Below are positions 1 to 8,242 of a stretch of 64,000 nt of DNA, piece after piece. The stretch lies in NCBI GenBank assembly GCA_041739275.1, contig JBGSOF010000034.1, positions 31,473-95,472 on the forward strand. Direction: 5' to 3'. Source of the DNA: WGMI01 sp041739275. GTDB taxonomy: Bacteria > Bacteroidota > Bacteroidia > Flavobacteriales > Schleiferiaceae. The stretch's first letter is position 1. The number at the start of each line of letters is the position of its first letter. Made by a program: the position numbers and the translations under genes. The notes below the pieces were generated by a model. That model saw only the letters and a program-made list of their open reading frames with translations, made no database searches and had not been told where the DNA came from.

Positions 1-278
1 GCGCCTCGGGGCAGAGCCAAAGCGAAATTCGCTATCTGCAGCCCATCAGCATCGAGAGCCGCACCCAAAAGAGATTTTGCCGTTTCAAGAAATACGGCAT
101 CAAATACATCGACTACAAAGACGCCAACTACTTGTTGCGTTTTCTCAACGAGCAAGGCAAGATTTTGCCGCGTCGTTTGACGGGAACTTCGCTCAAGTAT
201 CAGCGCAAAGTAGCTACAGCGATCAAGCGCGCCCGCCACATCGCCTTGCTTCCGTACGTGGCCGATAACATGAAGTAA
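1..278 (+). CDS. rpsR: 30S ribosomal protein S18 (5' end outside window)
   Basis: Small-subunit ribosomal protein that binds 16S rRNA together with S6. The open frame runs in from the window edge (frame starts at base 3) and ends with TAA at 276-278. It shows the S18 core: CRFKKYGIKYIDYKD, then FLNEQGKILPRR, TGTSLKYQRK and the ending ARHIALLPYV. About 91 residues are visible, nearly the whole protein, so only a few N-terminal codons are missing. rplI follows after 9 bases, the usual rpsF-rpsR-rplI order; rpsF would lie just outside the window. Confidence 0.95.
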   Translation, partial: ASGQSQSEIRYLQPISIESRTQKRFCRFKKYGIKYIDYKDANYLLRFLNEQGKILPRRLTGTSLKYQRKVATAIKRARHIALLPYVADNMK

Positions 279-287
279 TAAGAAGCC

Positions 288-746
288 ATGGACATTATCC
301 TTCTGAAAGACGTCGAAAACCTTGGATTCAAGGACGATATCATCTCCGTGAAAAACGGATATGGACGCAATTATCTCATCCCCCAAGGAATGGGAGTTTT
401 GGCCACCGAGAGCGCCAAGAAAGTGCTCGCGGAGAACATTCGCCAGCGCGCGCACAAAGAAGCCAAATTGATCGAAGATGCCCGCAAAACGGCAGACGGT
501 TTGCGCGGAGTCGAGATCAAGCTGAACGCCAAAGTAGGCCGCGGCAACAAATTGTTCGGATCGCTCTCGAATGCCGATTTGGCTTTGGAGTTGAATCGCA
601 AAGGTTATTCAGTAGACAAAAAGTTCATCACCATTCCGGGCATCACCATTAAAAACACGGGCAAGTATCTGGCAAAGATTCGCTTGCACCGCGAAGTGAG
701 CACCGAATTGGAATTTGAAGTCATTGGAGAGGGAGGAGCCGAATAA
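288..746 (+). CDS. rplI: 50S ribosomal protein L9
   Basis: Large-subunit ribosomal protein that binds 23S rRNA and helps keep the reading frame. It has 152 residues, normal for the family. The N-terminal domain starts MDIILLKDVENLGFKDD and carries the L9 signature GYGRNYLIPQGMG (residues about 24-36); a long connecting helix and the C-terminal domain follow. The ATG lies 9 bases after the rpsR stop, so the two are co-transcribed. A hairpin terminator follows at 769-801. Confidence 0.96.
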   Translation: MDIILLKDVENLGFKDDIISVKNGYGRNYLIPQGMGVLATESAKKVLAENIRQRAHKEAKLIEDARKTADGLRGVEIKLNAKVGRGNKLFGSLSNADLALELNRKGYSVDKKFITIPGITIKNTGKYLAKIRLHREVSTELEFEVIGEGGAE

Positions 747-768
747 GCTTCGCCCGCTCAAAACGCAC

Positions 769-801
769 AAGCCCGTCTGCTCCAGAGCGTCGGGCTTTTT
801 T
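769..801 (+). terminator. Rho-independent terminator after rplI
   Basis: Stem AAGCCCG (769-775) pairs with CGGGCTT (791-797), with a 15-base loop and a run of T that continues past the stem. It ends the rpsR-rplI transcript just before rimO. Confidence 0.8.
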
Positions 802-815
802 AATGAATAAAACGG

Positions 816-2123
816 ATGAGAACCCGAACGAGCCGCAAAAAGAGAATCAACGTCGTAACCCTCGGATGTTCTAAAAACATCTACGACTCCGAAGTGCTGA
901 TGGGGCAACTCCAGGCCTCGGGCAAAGAAGTGGTGCACGAGGAGCAGGGCGAGGTCGTGGTGATCAACACCTGCGGCTTTATCGACAACGCCAAGCAGGA
1001 AAGCATCGACACCATTTTGCACTTTGCGGAACTCAAAAAGGCCGGAAAGATCGAAAAGGTGTATGTAACCGGCTGCTTGAGCGAGCGTTACAAGCCCGAA
1101 CTCGAGGCCGAAATCCCCGAAATCGACTCTTGGTTTGGAACCCGAGATCTGCCCCGCTTGCTCAAAACCCTGGGCGCCGACTACAAACAAGAGTTGGTAG
1201 GGCAACGACTGCTCACCACTCCAGCGCATTACGCTTATTTGAAAATCAGCGAAGGCTGCGACAGGCCGTGTTCTTTTTGCGCCATCCCTTTGATGCGCGG
1301 TTCACATACCTCTACCCCCATCGAAGATTTAGTGCTTCAGGCGCGTAAACTGGCGGCTAAAGGCGTTCGAGAATTAATCCTCATTGCGCAAGACTTAACC
1401 TACTACGGACTCGACCTTTACAAAAGGCGGGAACTCGCCAGCTTGTTAAACGCCTTGGTCCAGGTCGACGGAATTGAATGGATTCGCCTGCACTACCTCT
1501 TCCCGACAGGCTTTCCGGAGGACGTGCTCGAGGTGATTCGCCAAGAGCCCAAGATTTGCAACTACGCAGACATCCCCCTTCAGCACATTAGCGATTCAGT
1601 GCTCAAGTCGATGCGCAGAGGTACCACCCAAGCCAAGACCGAGGCCTTAATCGATAAAATGAGGGCCGAAGTACCGGGCATCGCACTGAGAACGACCCTG
1701 ATCGTCGGCTATCCGGGCGAGACCGAGCGCGATTTCCAAACACTCTACGACTGGGTAGAGCGGAGCAAATTCGACCGCTTGGGGGTATTTACCTACAGCC
1801 ACGAAGAAAATACGCATGCCTATTCGCTAGTCGACGATGTGCCCGAAGAGGTCAAACGCGAGCGCCTCGAAGCCATTATGGATCTGCAGCGCGGAATTTC
1901 GTGGGAACTCAACCAAAAGCGCATCGGGCAAGAACTAAAGGTGCTGATCGATCGAGCCGAATCGGGGGTCTTTATTGGGCGAACCGAGTTCGACAGCCCC
2001 GATGTCGACAACGAGGTTCATATTTCAGCCCCTGAAGGCGTGCACCTGAGAGTCGGCGATTTTGCCCGCGTCCGCATTGTCGAAGCCGAGGAATACGATC
2101 TCAAGGGTGAATTGTTGGATTGA
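816..2123 (+). CDS. rimO: Ribosomal protein S12 methylthiotransferase RimO
   Basis: Radical SAM enzyme that adds a methylthio group to a conserved aspartate of ribosomal protein S12. The 435-residue protein shows the N-terminal UPF0004 domain with cluster-binding Cys18 (TLGCSKN), Cys53 (NTCGF) and Cys87 (TGCLSE). The radical SAM motif CDRPCSFC follows at Cys148, Cys152 and Cys155, then a C-terminal TRAM-like domain. RimO is separated from the related MiaB by the SEGCDRPCSFCAIP segment and the overall length; this was judged by eye. It sits after the rplI terminator, so it probably has its own promoter in the short gap. It is convergent with ftcD. Confidence 0.93.
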   Translation: MRTRTSRKKRINVVTLGCSKNIYDSEVLMGQLQASGKEVVHEEQGEVVVINTCGFIDNAKQESIDTILHFAELKKAGKIEKVYVTGCLSERYKPELEAEIPEIDSWFGTRDLPRLLKTLGADYKQELVGQRLLTTPAHYAYLKISEGCDRPCSFCAIPLMRGSHTSTPIEDLVLQARKLAAKGVRELILIAQDLTYYGLDLYKRRELASLLNALVQVDGIEWIRLHYLFPTGFPEDVLEVIRQEPKICNYADIPLQHISDSVLKSMRRGTTQAKTEALIDKMRAEVPGIALRTTLIVGYPGETERDFQTLYDWVERSKFDRLGVFTYSHEENTHAYSLVDDVPEEVKRERLEAIMDLQRGISWELNQKRIGQELKVLIDRAESGVFIGRTEFDSPDVDNEVHISAPEGVHLRVGDFARVRIVEAEEYDLKGELLD

Positions 2124-2164
2124 TCGGCCCCCGGGTGGCGCGGTGTGTCCATCATCGTGCCGTG

Positions 2165-2228
2165 GTAGAGACGCCATGCATGGCGTCTGTACGATTAAAA
2201 ATATAAGGGCGCCGCGCCATGCATGGCG
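2165..2228. repeat. Two REP-like palindromes between rimO and ftcD
   Basis: A 20-base perfect palindrome (AGACGCCATGCATGGCGTCT, 2169-2188) extends to 28 bases (2165-2192) with one mismatched pair. A second copy of its core, CGCCATGCATGGCG, lies at 2215-2228 and shares the downstream TCT.TACGAT. The pair lies between two convergent genes, where it could act as a bidirectional transcription block. It resembles dispersed palindromes seen between genes in many environmental bacteria; that comparison is from memory. Confidence 0.8.
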
Positions 2229-2231
2229 TCT

Positions 2232-3941
2232 CTACGATATAATATGGGCACACCGCGCCATCACCCGATTTTCGGCCTGGTGCAAGGCGTCCAAAACCGA
2301 ATCGATCTGGGTTTGAATTTCGGCCACCCATTCTGCATCGTCGAACCCCTTGGCATTCACCTGCGCATTTAGGGCCGCGCCCCGAGCTGCGGTGCGCAAA
2401 CACAACATCCCGACGGCGGCATCAGTCACCGAATTCGGATTGCCTTCTATCGCCATTCGCTCCACCCAAGGAGCCGCCTCAGCGCAGAGCGCCACCACCT
2501 CCATGGGCACCTCGATGGCCCGCCGGGTAGCAGACCGAATGGCTTCTTTGCGCAAGGCCGCTTCTGAAGGCGAATTCTTCGAAAGCCCAAAGGCTTCCAT
2601 GATCGCGTTGAAGGCCGCCGTGTCTTCGTCTACCGCCCTGAGCAATCGGGCCTGTAACGCAATCAATTGCTCGGCCACTTCGGAAAACTCGGCCCAACGA
2701 TCGTCCCAACCCCGCTTGTGTGCGCTCAGATTGGCCACCATGGCCCCGAGCGAGGCCCCAAGCGCCCCGGCATAGGCCGCAATGCTGCCCCCGCCCGGAG
2801 CGGGGCTCTCTGAGGCCGTTTCGTCGGCAAAACCGATCAAATTCATCGAGACCAAACGCCCGGGTGTGCGCAAACCGAGTTTGTATTCCACAATCCGTTC
2901 TTCAGGCACAAAGGGTTTGAGTTCACCCAAACCCATCGACAGTGCCGCAATGCGAATCAATTCCGCTTCGGGCAGACCCGAAGACCGTTGCTGGAGGTGG
3001 CAATAATGGCGACCCGCCTCGAGCAAGGCGTTGAGCGGCACCAAACCGACCAACTCCGAACCCGTGACCCGCATGCCGCGCTCTTGAGCCGAGCGCACGG
3101 TTTCGTCGAACAAAACGTGCAACGGGGTCTGTTGGGGATCGGTGAGGTTGTAGCTCACCTGGGCGCAGCCAAACTCTTCGATAAACCACCCGATTCCCTT
3201 GACTGCCTTGAGCTTGCCCGGTTCAAAGACCGGCTCGCCCTGGGCGTCCAGAAGGGGCTTTCCGGTGAGTGGGTCGCCCTCGCGGAGCATCCGTCCCTTT
3301 TCGCGAATGTCGAAGGCCACGGCATTGGCCCGGCGCGTCGACGTGGTGTTCAAGTTGACGTTAAAAGCAATCAAGAAGTCTCGGGCCCCAATCGCCGTTG
3401 CCCCCGTCTGCTTCCAACGCCCATCGGCGGTCGAACCAAAATCGGGCTGACCGTCGGGTTTGGCGAATTTGGCCGCCAGGCCCTCGTATTCCCCGCTTCG
3501 GCAATCGGCCAGATTGCGGCGAGAAGGGTGCTTTGCCGCCGATTCATAATAATAACCCGGAATTTCGAGCTCTCTGCCTACGCGTTCTCCGAGTTTGTGC
3601 GCCCAAACCGCGCACTCTTCGAGTGTAATGCCAGAAACCGGCACCAGCGGGCACACATCGGTGGCTCCCATCCGCGGGTGCTCGCCTTGGTGGGTGCTCA
3701 TATCGATGAGTTCAGCGGCCTTCTGGATGAGCCGGAAAGCGGCTTCGATCACAGGCTCGGGCGCTCCGGCAAATGTTATAACGGTGCGGTTCGTGGCTTT
3801 GCCGGGGTCGACGTCGAGCAAGCGGACGCCTTCGACGGTTTCGACCACGGCTGCAATGGCCTGAATCACTTCAGGACGGCGTCCTTCGCTGATGTTGGGA
3901 ACGCATTCGATCAAAGCAGCGGTGTGAGCATCGGAATTCAT
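2232..3941 (-). CDS. ftcD: Glutamate formimidoyltransferase / formimidoyl-THF cyclodeaminase (bifunctional)
   Basis: Last step of histidine degradation. It moves the formimino group from formiminoglutamate to tetrahydrofolate, then deaminates and cyclises it to methenyl-THF. It has 569 residues from the ATG at 3941; the open frame runs further upstream, but MNSDAHTAALIECVPNISEG is the family N-terminus. Transferase domain, residues about 8-330: CVPNISEGR, THQGEHPRMGATDVCP and ATAIGARDFLIAFNVNL. Cyclodeaminase domain, about 370-569: ESPAPGGGSIAAYAGALG. The two domains are fused, as in animals and many Bacteroidota. It lies 19 bases after hutI, so the two form one operon. hutH and hutU are not in the window. 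Confidence 0.93.
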   Translation of the reverse strand: MNSDAHTAALIECVPNISEGRRPEVIQAIAAVVETVEGVRLLDVDPGKATNRTVITFAGAPEPVIEAAFRLIQKAAELIDMSTHQGEHPRMGATDVCPLVPVSGITLEECAVWAHKLGERVGRELEIPGYYYESAAKHPSRRNLADCRSGEYEGLAAKFAKPDGQPDFGSTADGRWKQTGATAIGARDFLIAFNVNLNTTSTRRANAVAFDIREKGRMLREGDPLTGKPLLDAQGEPVFEPGKLKAVKGIGWFIEEFGCAQVSYNLTDPQQTPLHVLFDETVRSAQERGMRVTGSELVGLVPLNALLEAGRHYCHLQQRSSGLPEAELIRIAALSMGLGELKPFVPEERIVEYKLGLRTPGRLVSMNLIGFADETASESPAPGGGSIAAYAGALGASLGAMVANLSAHKRGWDDRWAEFSEVAEQLIALQARLLRAVDEDTAAFNAIMEAFGLSKNSPSEAALRKEAIRSATRRAIEVPMEVVALCAEAAPWVERMAIEGNPNSVTDAAVGMLCLRTAARGAALNAQVNAKGFDDAEWVAEIQTQIDSVLDALHQAENRVMARCAHIIS

Positions 3942-3960
3942 AAAAAGTAGATTGGGGTGA

Positions 3961-5199
3961 TCATGACAAGCTGGCCCGACCGAGTTCGACGCGCTCGATC
4001 CAAGGCTCGGTGTAGGCATAGCAGAGAAAGTCGGGAGACGAAACGGGCTTGCTGAGCACGAAAGCCGCGCGCTTGCCCGGGCTAAAGCTTCCGAGTTCGT
4101 CTTGAAGTTCGAGGGCATAGGCCGCATTTAATGTAGCGGCGGCAAAGGTTTCGATCGGCTTCATCTTTAACAAAACACACCCCAGCGAAAGCACAAAGGG
4201 CATACTGCCCGAGGGCGAACTGCCGGGGTTGAAATCGCTGGCCAAGGCCAGACCCAGACCCGAGTCGATCATTTTGCGCGCAGGCGGGGGGTGCAATCCC
4301 AGAAAAAATGCAGTTCCGGGCAAGAGCGTCGGCATGGTCTCGGTGCCCATGAGCGCGTTGATTTCTGCTTCACCCATACATTCCAAATGATCTACTGACA
4401 AGGCATTGTGCCGCACTCCTATTTGAACGCCCCCTGAAAAGTCGAGTTCGTTGGCGTGAATTTTAGGCCTCAAGCCGTACTTCCAACCCGCTTCGAGCAA
4501 TCGGTCGGTCTCGGGAACCGTAAAAAAGCCCCGGTCGCAGAACACGTCCATGTAATCGGCCAAACCCTCGGCCGCGATTTTGGGCAAAATCTGATCGATG
4601 AGCAGGTCCACATAGCCCGCTCTGTCGTTTTTATAGGCTAAAGGAACGGCGTGGGCCCCGAGAAAACTCGCTTTGACGGGGATAGGCGCATGCTCTTTGA
4701 TCTGTCGAATCACCCTGAGCATTTTGAGCTCAGAAGCTTCGGATAGCCCATAGCCGCTCTTGATCTCCAAGGCAGCGGTGCCCCTGGCCATCATGGCTTC
4801 GACCCGCGCATACGCCTCGTCAAAAAGCCGAATCGGATCGGCATCGGCCAAGGCCAGGGCGGAATTCAAAATCCCTCCCCCTTTTTGAGCAATTTCCTCA
4901 TAACTCAAGCCCCCAATTCGATCGACGAATTCAGACTCCCGCCATTGCGCAAAGACAATATGGGTGTGCGGATCGGCAAAAGCGGGCATCAGCACCCGAC
5001 CAAAACAATCGACTTCAGAATCGGCATGCGCTGCCGGCAAGGCGTCCATGGAACCAAAGTCGAGGACGCGGCCGTTTTCGGTTTCGAGCCAGGCGTTTTC
5101 AATGACGGAGAACCCAGCCATTTCAGTGCCTTGAAGGCGTCTTTTCGGCTCGCGATAGGCGCCGATCAACCAGGAAATTCGAAGATAACGGGTTCGCAT
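3961..5199 (-). CDS. hutI: Imidazolonepropionase
   Basis: Metal-dependent amidohydrolase that opens imidazolonepropionate to formiminoglutamate, the substrate of the downstream ftcD product. It has 412 residues, usual for the family. The metal-binding DPHTH motif is at residues 76-80, followed by EIKSGYGL (substrate loop), AHAVP, IHANELDFSGG and ASDFNPGSSP near the C-terminus. The start at 5199 keeps the family N-terminus. Divergent from kdsB, with 53 bases between the start codons. A -7-like box (TATCTTCG, 5211-5204) sits right before the ATG, suggesting a very short leader. Confidence 0.95.
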   Translation of the reverse strand: MRTRYLRISWLIGAYREPKRRLQGTEMAGFSVIENAWLETENGRVLDFGSMDALPAAHADSEVDCFGRVLMPAFADPHTHIVFAQWRESEFVDRIGGLSYEEIAQKGGGILNSALALADADPIRLFDEAYARVEAMMARGTAALEIKSGYGLSEASELKMLRVIRQIKEHAPIPVKASFLGAHAVPLAYKNDRAGYVDLLIDQILPKIAAEGLADYMDVFCDRGFFTVPETDRLLEAGWKYGLRPKIHANELDFSGGVQIGVRHNALSVDHLECMGEAEINALMGTETMPTLLPGTAFFLGLHPPPARKMIDSGLGLALASDFNPGSSPSGSMPFVLSLGCVLLKMKPIETFAAATLNAAYALELQDELGSFSPGKRAAFVLSKPVSSPDFLCYAYTEPWIERVELGRASLS

Positions 5200-5203
5200 G
5201 GGG

Positions 5204-5248
5204 CGAAGATAGGATGCCCGAATTTCAAACCGTCCACGCGTATTTTCG
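5204..5248. promoter_or_regulatory. Divergent promoter region hutI / kdsB
   Basis: Two -7-like boxes face apart in the 53-base gap. TATCTTCG (5211-5204, minus) lies 4 bases before the hutI ATG. TATTTTCG (5241-5248, plus) lies 4 bases before the kdsB ATG. Both differ from the Bacteroidota TAnnTTTG consensus only by C for T. No clear -33 TTTG is seen at the expected 19-20 base spacing, so this call rests on the -7 boxes alone. Confidence 0.35.
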
Positions 5249-5252
5249 CCTT

Positions 5253-5999
5253 ATGATCCTCGGAATCGTCCCCGCCCGTTTTGCTTCGAGCCGCTTTCCC
5301 GGCAAGCCCCTGGCCGACATCCAGGGCAAACCCATGATTCAGTGGGTGTACGAACGCGCTTCAATCGCTTTGGATGCAGTCTACGTGGCCACGGACAACA
5401 CGCGCATTGCCGAGGCGGTGCATGGGTTTGGCGGCCGGGTAGTGATGACCTCCACCGACCATGCCAACGGCACCACCCGCTGCCTGGAGGCCATGCGGCT
5501 CATTCTCGGACAAGGCGAACGATGCAGCGCAGTCATCAATGTGCAGGGAGACGAGCCCTTGCTCGAGCCCGAAGCGCTCAAGGCCTTGGCTACAGCCTTT
5601 GCCGACCCCTCGGTCGGGTTTGCGACCCTGATCAGCCCCGTGCGCTCAATCGATCAACTCGACCGCCCCGGCGAAGCCTATGTGGTGCTCGACAAAGACC
5701 ACAACGCGCTCTATTTCAGCAGGAATACGATTCCCCACCTCCGCGACATCGCCCCGGAAGATCGCCTCCGTCACCACCCATTTTGGGTGCATCTGGGCAT
5801 GTATGCCTACCGCCCCGAAGTGCTCGAAGCCTTTGCCCTTTTGCCTGAATCTTCACTTGAAAAAGCCGAAAAACTCGAGCAAAATCGATGGCTCGAAAAC
5901 GGAGGTCAAATTCGATGTGTTGCCTTCGAATCGAACAGCATTCCGGTCGATACGCCCGAAGACCTCGAGCGGGTATTGGCGCGCCTATCGGGGCATTGA
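5253..5999 (+). CDS. kdsB: 3-deoxy-manno-octulosonate cytidylyltransferase
   Basis: Activates Kdo to CMP-Kdo for lipopolysaccharide inner core synthesis in the cytoplasm. It has 248 residues from ATG 5253, the family length; upstream in-frame codons are discounted because MILGIVPARFASSRFPGKPL is the family start. The nucleotide-binding PARFASSRFPGKPL, the TSTDHANGTTR segment and NVQGDEPLLEP (metal and CTP site) are all present. The short gap before the tRNA holds a strong hairpin (6009-6054) that ends its transcript. Confidence 0.95.
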   Translation: MILGIVPARFASSRFPGKPLADIQGKPMIQWVYERASIALDAVYVATDNTRIAEAVHGFGGRVVMTSTDHANGTTRCLEAMRLILGQGERCSAVINVQGDEPLLEPEALKALATAFADPSVGFATLISPVRSIDQLDRPGEAYVVLDKDHNALYFSRNTIPHLRDIAPEDRLRHHPFWVHLGMYAYRPEVLEAFALLPESSLEKAEKLEQNRWLENGGQIRCVAFESNSIPVDTPEDLERVLARLSGH

Positions 6000-6008
6000 C
6001 GGTTGATT

Positions 6009-6054
6009 AAAAACGCAGTAGGGGCACGTCATGGCGTGCCCCTACTGCGTTTTT
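6009..6054. terminator. Perfect 20-bp-stem hairpin, bidirectional terminator
   Basis: The arms at 6009-6028 and 6035-6054 are fully complementary with the 6-base loop TCATGG. One arm starts with AAAAA and the other ends with TTTTT, so either strand gives stem plus T-run. It separates kdsB (plus) from tRNA-His (minus) and abuts the tRNA 3' end by one base. Its inner core GTAGGGGCACG/CGTGCCCCTAC looks like a REP palindrome that serves as terminator. Confidence 0.8.
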
Positions 6055-6055
6055 G

Positions 6056-6130
6056 GGTGGATGACCGGTTTCGAACCGGCGACCTCTAGTGCCACAAACT
6101 AGCGCTCTAACCAGCTGAGCTACAACCACC
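6056..6130 (-). tRNA. tRNA-His (GTG)
   Basis: 75 bases including the extra G at -1 (6130), which pairs with discriminator C73 (6056); this pair is the tRNA-His identity mark. The D arm is GCTC/GAGC, the anticodon stem CTAGT/ACTAG encloses loop TTGTGGC with anticodon GTG, and the T arm is GCCGG-TTCGAAA-CCGGT. The acceptor stem has one U-U mismatch (position 5 with 68). CCA is not encoded. The call was made by manual folding. Confidence 0.9.
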
Positions 6131-6287
6131 GTAACAAGAAAATCTCTTTCTGTATCTTCCACAAACGCCCTGTAGAGCGTATTGCGTTCAGCACATTTAG
6201 AGGGGTGCAAATATAATAAACCCCGACGTCATTCAAGAAAACCCCCTTCCCCACCCCAAACCCTCCCGCTTCTACCTTTGAAACTCC

Positions 6288-7382
6288 ATGGAGCTCCTCT
6301 TCTTCACCCCCTGGCATCCCCATCCCGCCAATCCGACCCTCGGAAACTTCATTCTAAGGCAAGTAGAATTGCTCCGAAAACGGCACATGGTTCGATTGCT
6401 CGCGTATAGCACAGACGATCAATATGCCCGTGTAGAAATCGCCCTCCGGCAGGAAGACTGCTTGCATCTTCTCTACAATCCCGCAAAACTCGATCAGCGC
6501 CTCAAGGTGCGAAAACTGAGCAATGCATGGATCTCAGAATCAAGACCTCCCGAATTGCTCCTCGGGTGCATTCCCCATCAAAGCGGGGCGCTGCTAAACT
6601 CTTTAAAGCGTCGGTTTAAGGTTCCGTTGGTGATGATCGAGCACTGGTCCGGGCACCTCCCTGAGCGAAACACTCGCTTGAGCCTCAGTCAGAAATACCG
6701 TTTACACCAAGCGGCGAAAAGCGTCGATTTGCTCCTGCCCGTCACGCGTCAACTCGGAGAAAAACTCGGGCCAAAGCTGGGCTGCGGCTGGATGGTCTGG
6801 CGCAACCTCGCAGACCCCGATTTGTTTTATCGCCAAACCGAAAAGCGCTTCGACTACATTCATTTATCGACCCTCGACCCCAATAAAATGCCCGAAGCCA
6901 TTGTTCGGGCATTCTCCAAACTGCTCGAAATACGACCCGGGCTCAAACTCTCGATCGGAGGCGATGGGCCGCTTGAATCTTTGAAAACTCAAATAGAAGC
7001 GCTGGGCATACAAAATTCTGTAGATCTCCACGGCAACCTGCTGTACGAGCAGGCGGCAGAACGCATCCGATCGAGCAAGTGCTTGGTGCAATTCAGTGGT
7101 TACGAGAATCTTCCCTGTGTAGTTACCGAAGCCTTGGCCGCGGGAATATGGGTGATTAGCAGCAAAGTCGGCGGCATAGCCGAAGTGCTTCGCGAAGGCG
7201 AAAATGGCCTTTTGGTGGAAGCGGGCAACGAAAGCGAATTATTCGAAGCGATGCGACAAAGCCTCGATCGGGACCTCGATTTTCAAAAACCGTATCGCGA
7301 ATCAGAACCCGAGTTTCTGCTCGAACAATTCGATCGAGCGGCTCGAACCCTTGTAGAGCGAAACACCAAATCGCGGACATGA
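6288..7382 (+). CDS. Glycosyltransferase family 4 (GT-B fold)
   Basis: Probably transfers a sugar from a nucleotide sugar onto a polysaccharide, lipid or protein acceptor; the specificity cannot be read. 364 residues. The N-terminal Rossmann half begins MELLFFTPWHPHPANPTLG, where the 'HP..P..G.F' segment is common in family 4. The C-terminal half has the donor-binding region with SIGGDGPL and the GYENLPCVVTEALAAG segment followed by SSKVGGIAEV, the E-x7-E-like donor motif. It overlaps the next gene by 4 bases (ATGA), so a sugar transferase and a sulfotransferase-like gene are translated together. They may decorate the same surface glycan. Confidence 0.85.
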   Translation: MELLFFTPWHPHPANPTLGNFILRQVELLRKRHMVRLLAYSTDDQYARVEIALRQEDCLHLLYNPAKLDQRLKVRKLSNAWISESRPPELLLGCIPHQSGALLNSLKRRFKVPLVMIEHWSGHLPERNTRLSLSQKYRLHQAAKSVDLLLPVTRQLGEKLGPKLGCGWMVWRNLADPDLFYRQTEKRFDYIHLSTLDPNKMPEAIVRAFSKLLEIRPGLKLSIGGDGPLESLKTQIEALGIQNSVDLHGNLLYEQAAERIRSSKCLVQFSGYENLPCVVTEALAAGIWVISSKVGGIAEVLREGENGLLVEAGNESELFEAMRQSLDRDLDFQKPYRESEPEFLLEQFDRAARTLVERNTKSRT

Positions 7383-8197
7383 GCGGATTCCAAAGAGCAG
7401 ATGCCGTGCTCGTCGCCGGATTGGGGGGCAGCGGAACCCGCGTTTTTTCTGAATTGCTCGAGTCGATGGGGCTCGTGGGCCCGGCTTTGATCAACCGATC
7501 CAAAGACGATTTGATTTTGAGCCAAATGATGTCGGATTCCGAAATAAGAACCGCGCCGAATTCAGGAAAACTCGGTCGATTTCTTTCAGAATTCGAGGCC
7601 TATATCTCCGGCGAACAAACCGACGCGCAGCTCGACAAATGGCTGTTGAACTTACAGCGAAAACAACACCCTCTTTTGCCCAAGAAACGAGCTGAAATGC
7701 TGGCAAGTTTCAGGGAATGGGATGAAGACCGTTCGGGAATTCGATTTTACAAGGAGCCCAATCTTCACATTTTCTATCCCGAGCTGCTGCTGCACTTTTC
7801 AGAGCTCAAAGCCATCTACGTCCTCAGAGACGGTCGATATATGGCTCGGTCAAAAAACACCAATCAGCTCGAGCGCTGGGGCTCTTACTTTGGAATTTCG
7901 ACGAAGGAACCTCTCGAGGATGGCTTGTTTCGAATTTGGGAGATTGCCGGAAAGAGAATGATCGGTTGGTCTCAAAAAATCGGAACCGATCGACTCTTGC
8001 TTCTGAGACTCGAAGATCTGCTCGAAAAACCCGAGACGGTGGCGAAAAATTTATTTGACTGGCTTGACTTAAACTCTTCGACTCGAGACCGGCACCCCTT
8101 TAGACCCACCGATTCTGCGCCGAGATCCCTTCCCCACCCCGGCAAGCCCGAATGGCAATCCGCGCTCGAACTCTTCGGATATTTAACACCTCGTTAA
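7379..8197 (+). CDS. Sulfotransferase-family protein
   Basis: 272 residues with an N-terminal P-loop GLGGSGTR (residues about 14-21), the 5'-phosphosulfate loop position of PAPS-dependent sulfotransferases. A central region with YVLRDGRYMARS matches the 'LRDPR' 3'-phosphate-binding segment of that fold. The ending DLLEKPETVAKNLFDWLDL is also typical. The acceptor is unknown; coupling to the glycosyltransferase upstream (4-base overlap) suggests a sulfated glycan. A more distant P-loop kinase is possible but less likely. Confidence 0.7.
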   Translation: MSGFQRADAVLVAGLGGSGTRVFSELLESMGLVGPALINRSKDDLILSQMMSDSEIRTAPNSGKLGRFLSEFEAYISGEQTDAQLDKWLLNLQRKQHPLLPKKRAEMLASFREWDEDRSGIRFYKEPNLHIFYPELLLHFSELKAIYVLRDGRYMARSKNTNQLERWGSYFGISTKEPLEDGLFRIWEIAGKRMIGWSQKIGTDRLLLLRLEDLLEKPETVAKNLFDWLDLNSSTRDRHPFRPTDSAPRSLPHPGKPEWQSALELFGYLTPR

Positions 8198-8242
8198 ACC
8201 TTTGACCGATTCTTGCATCAAAGTGCGAAATCTCTTTTTCAA

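Noticed and set aside
2988..3950. 320-residue plus-strand frame over ftcD
   Set aside because: Shadow of a well-supported bifunctional enzyme; no family features of its own.
3942..4127. N-terminal extension of ftcD
   Set aside because: Would overlap the end of hutI; the family N-terminus begins at 3941.
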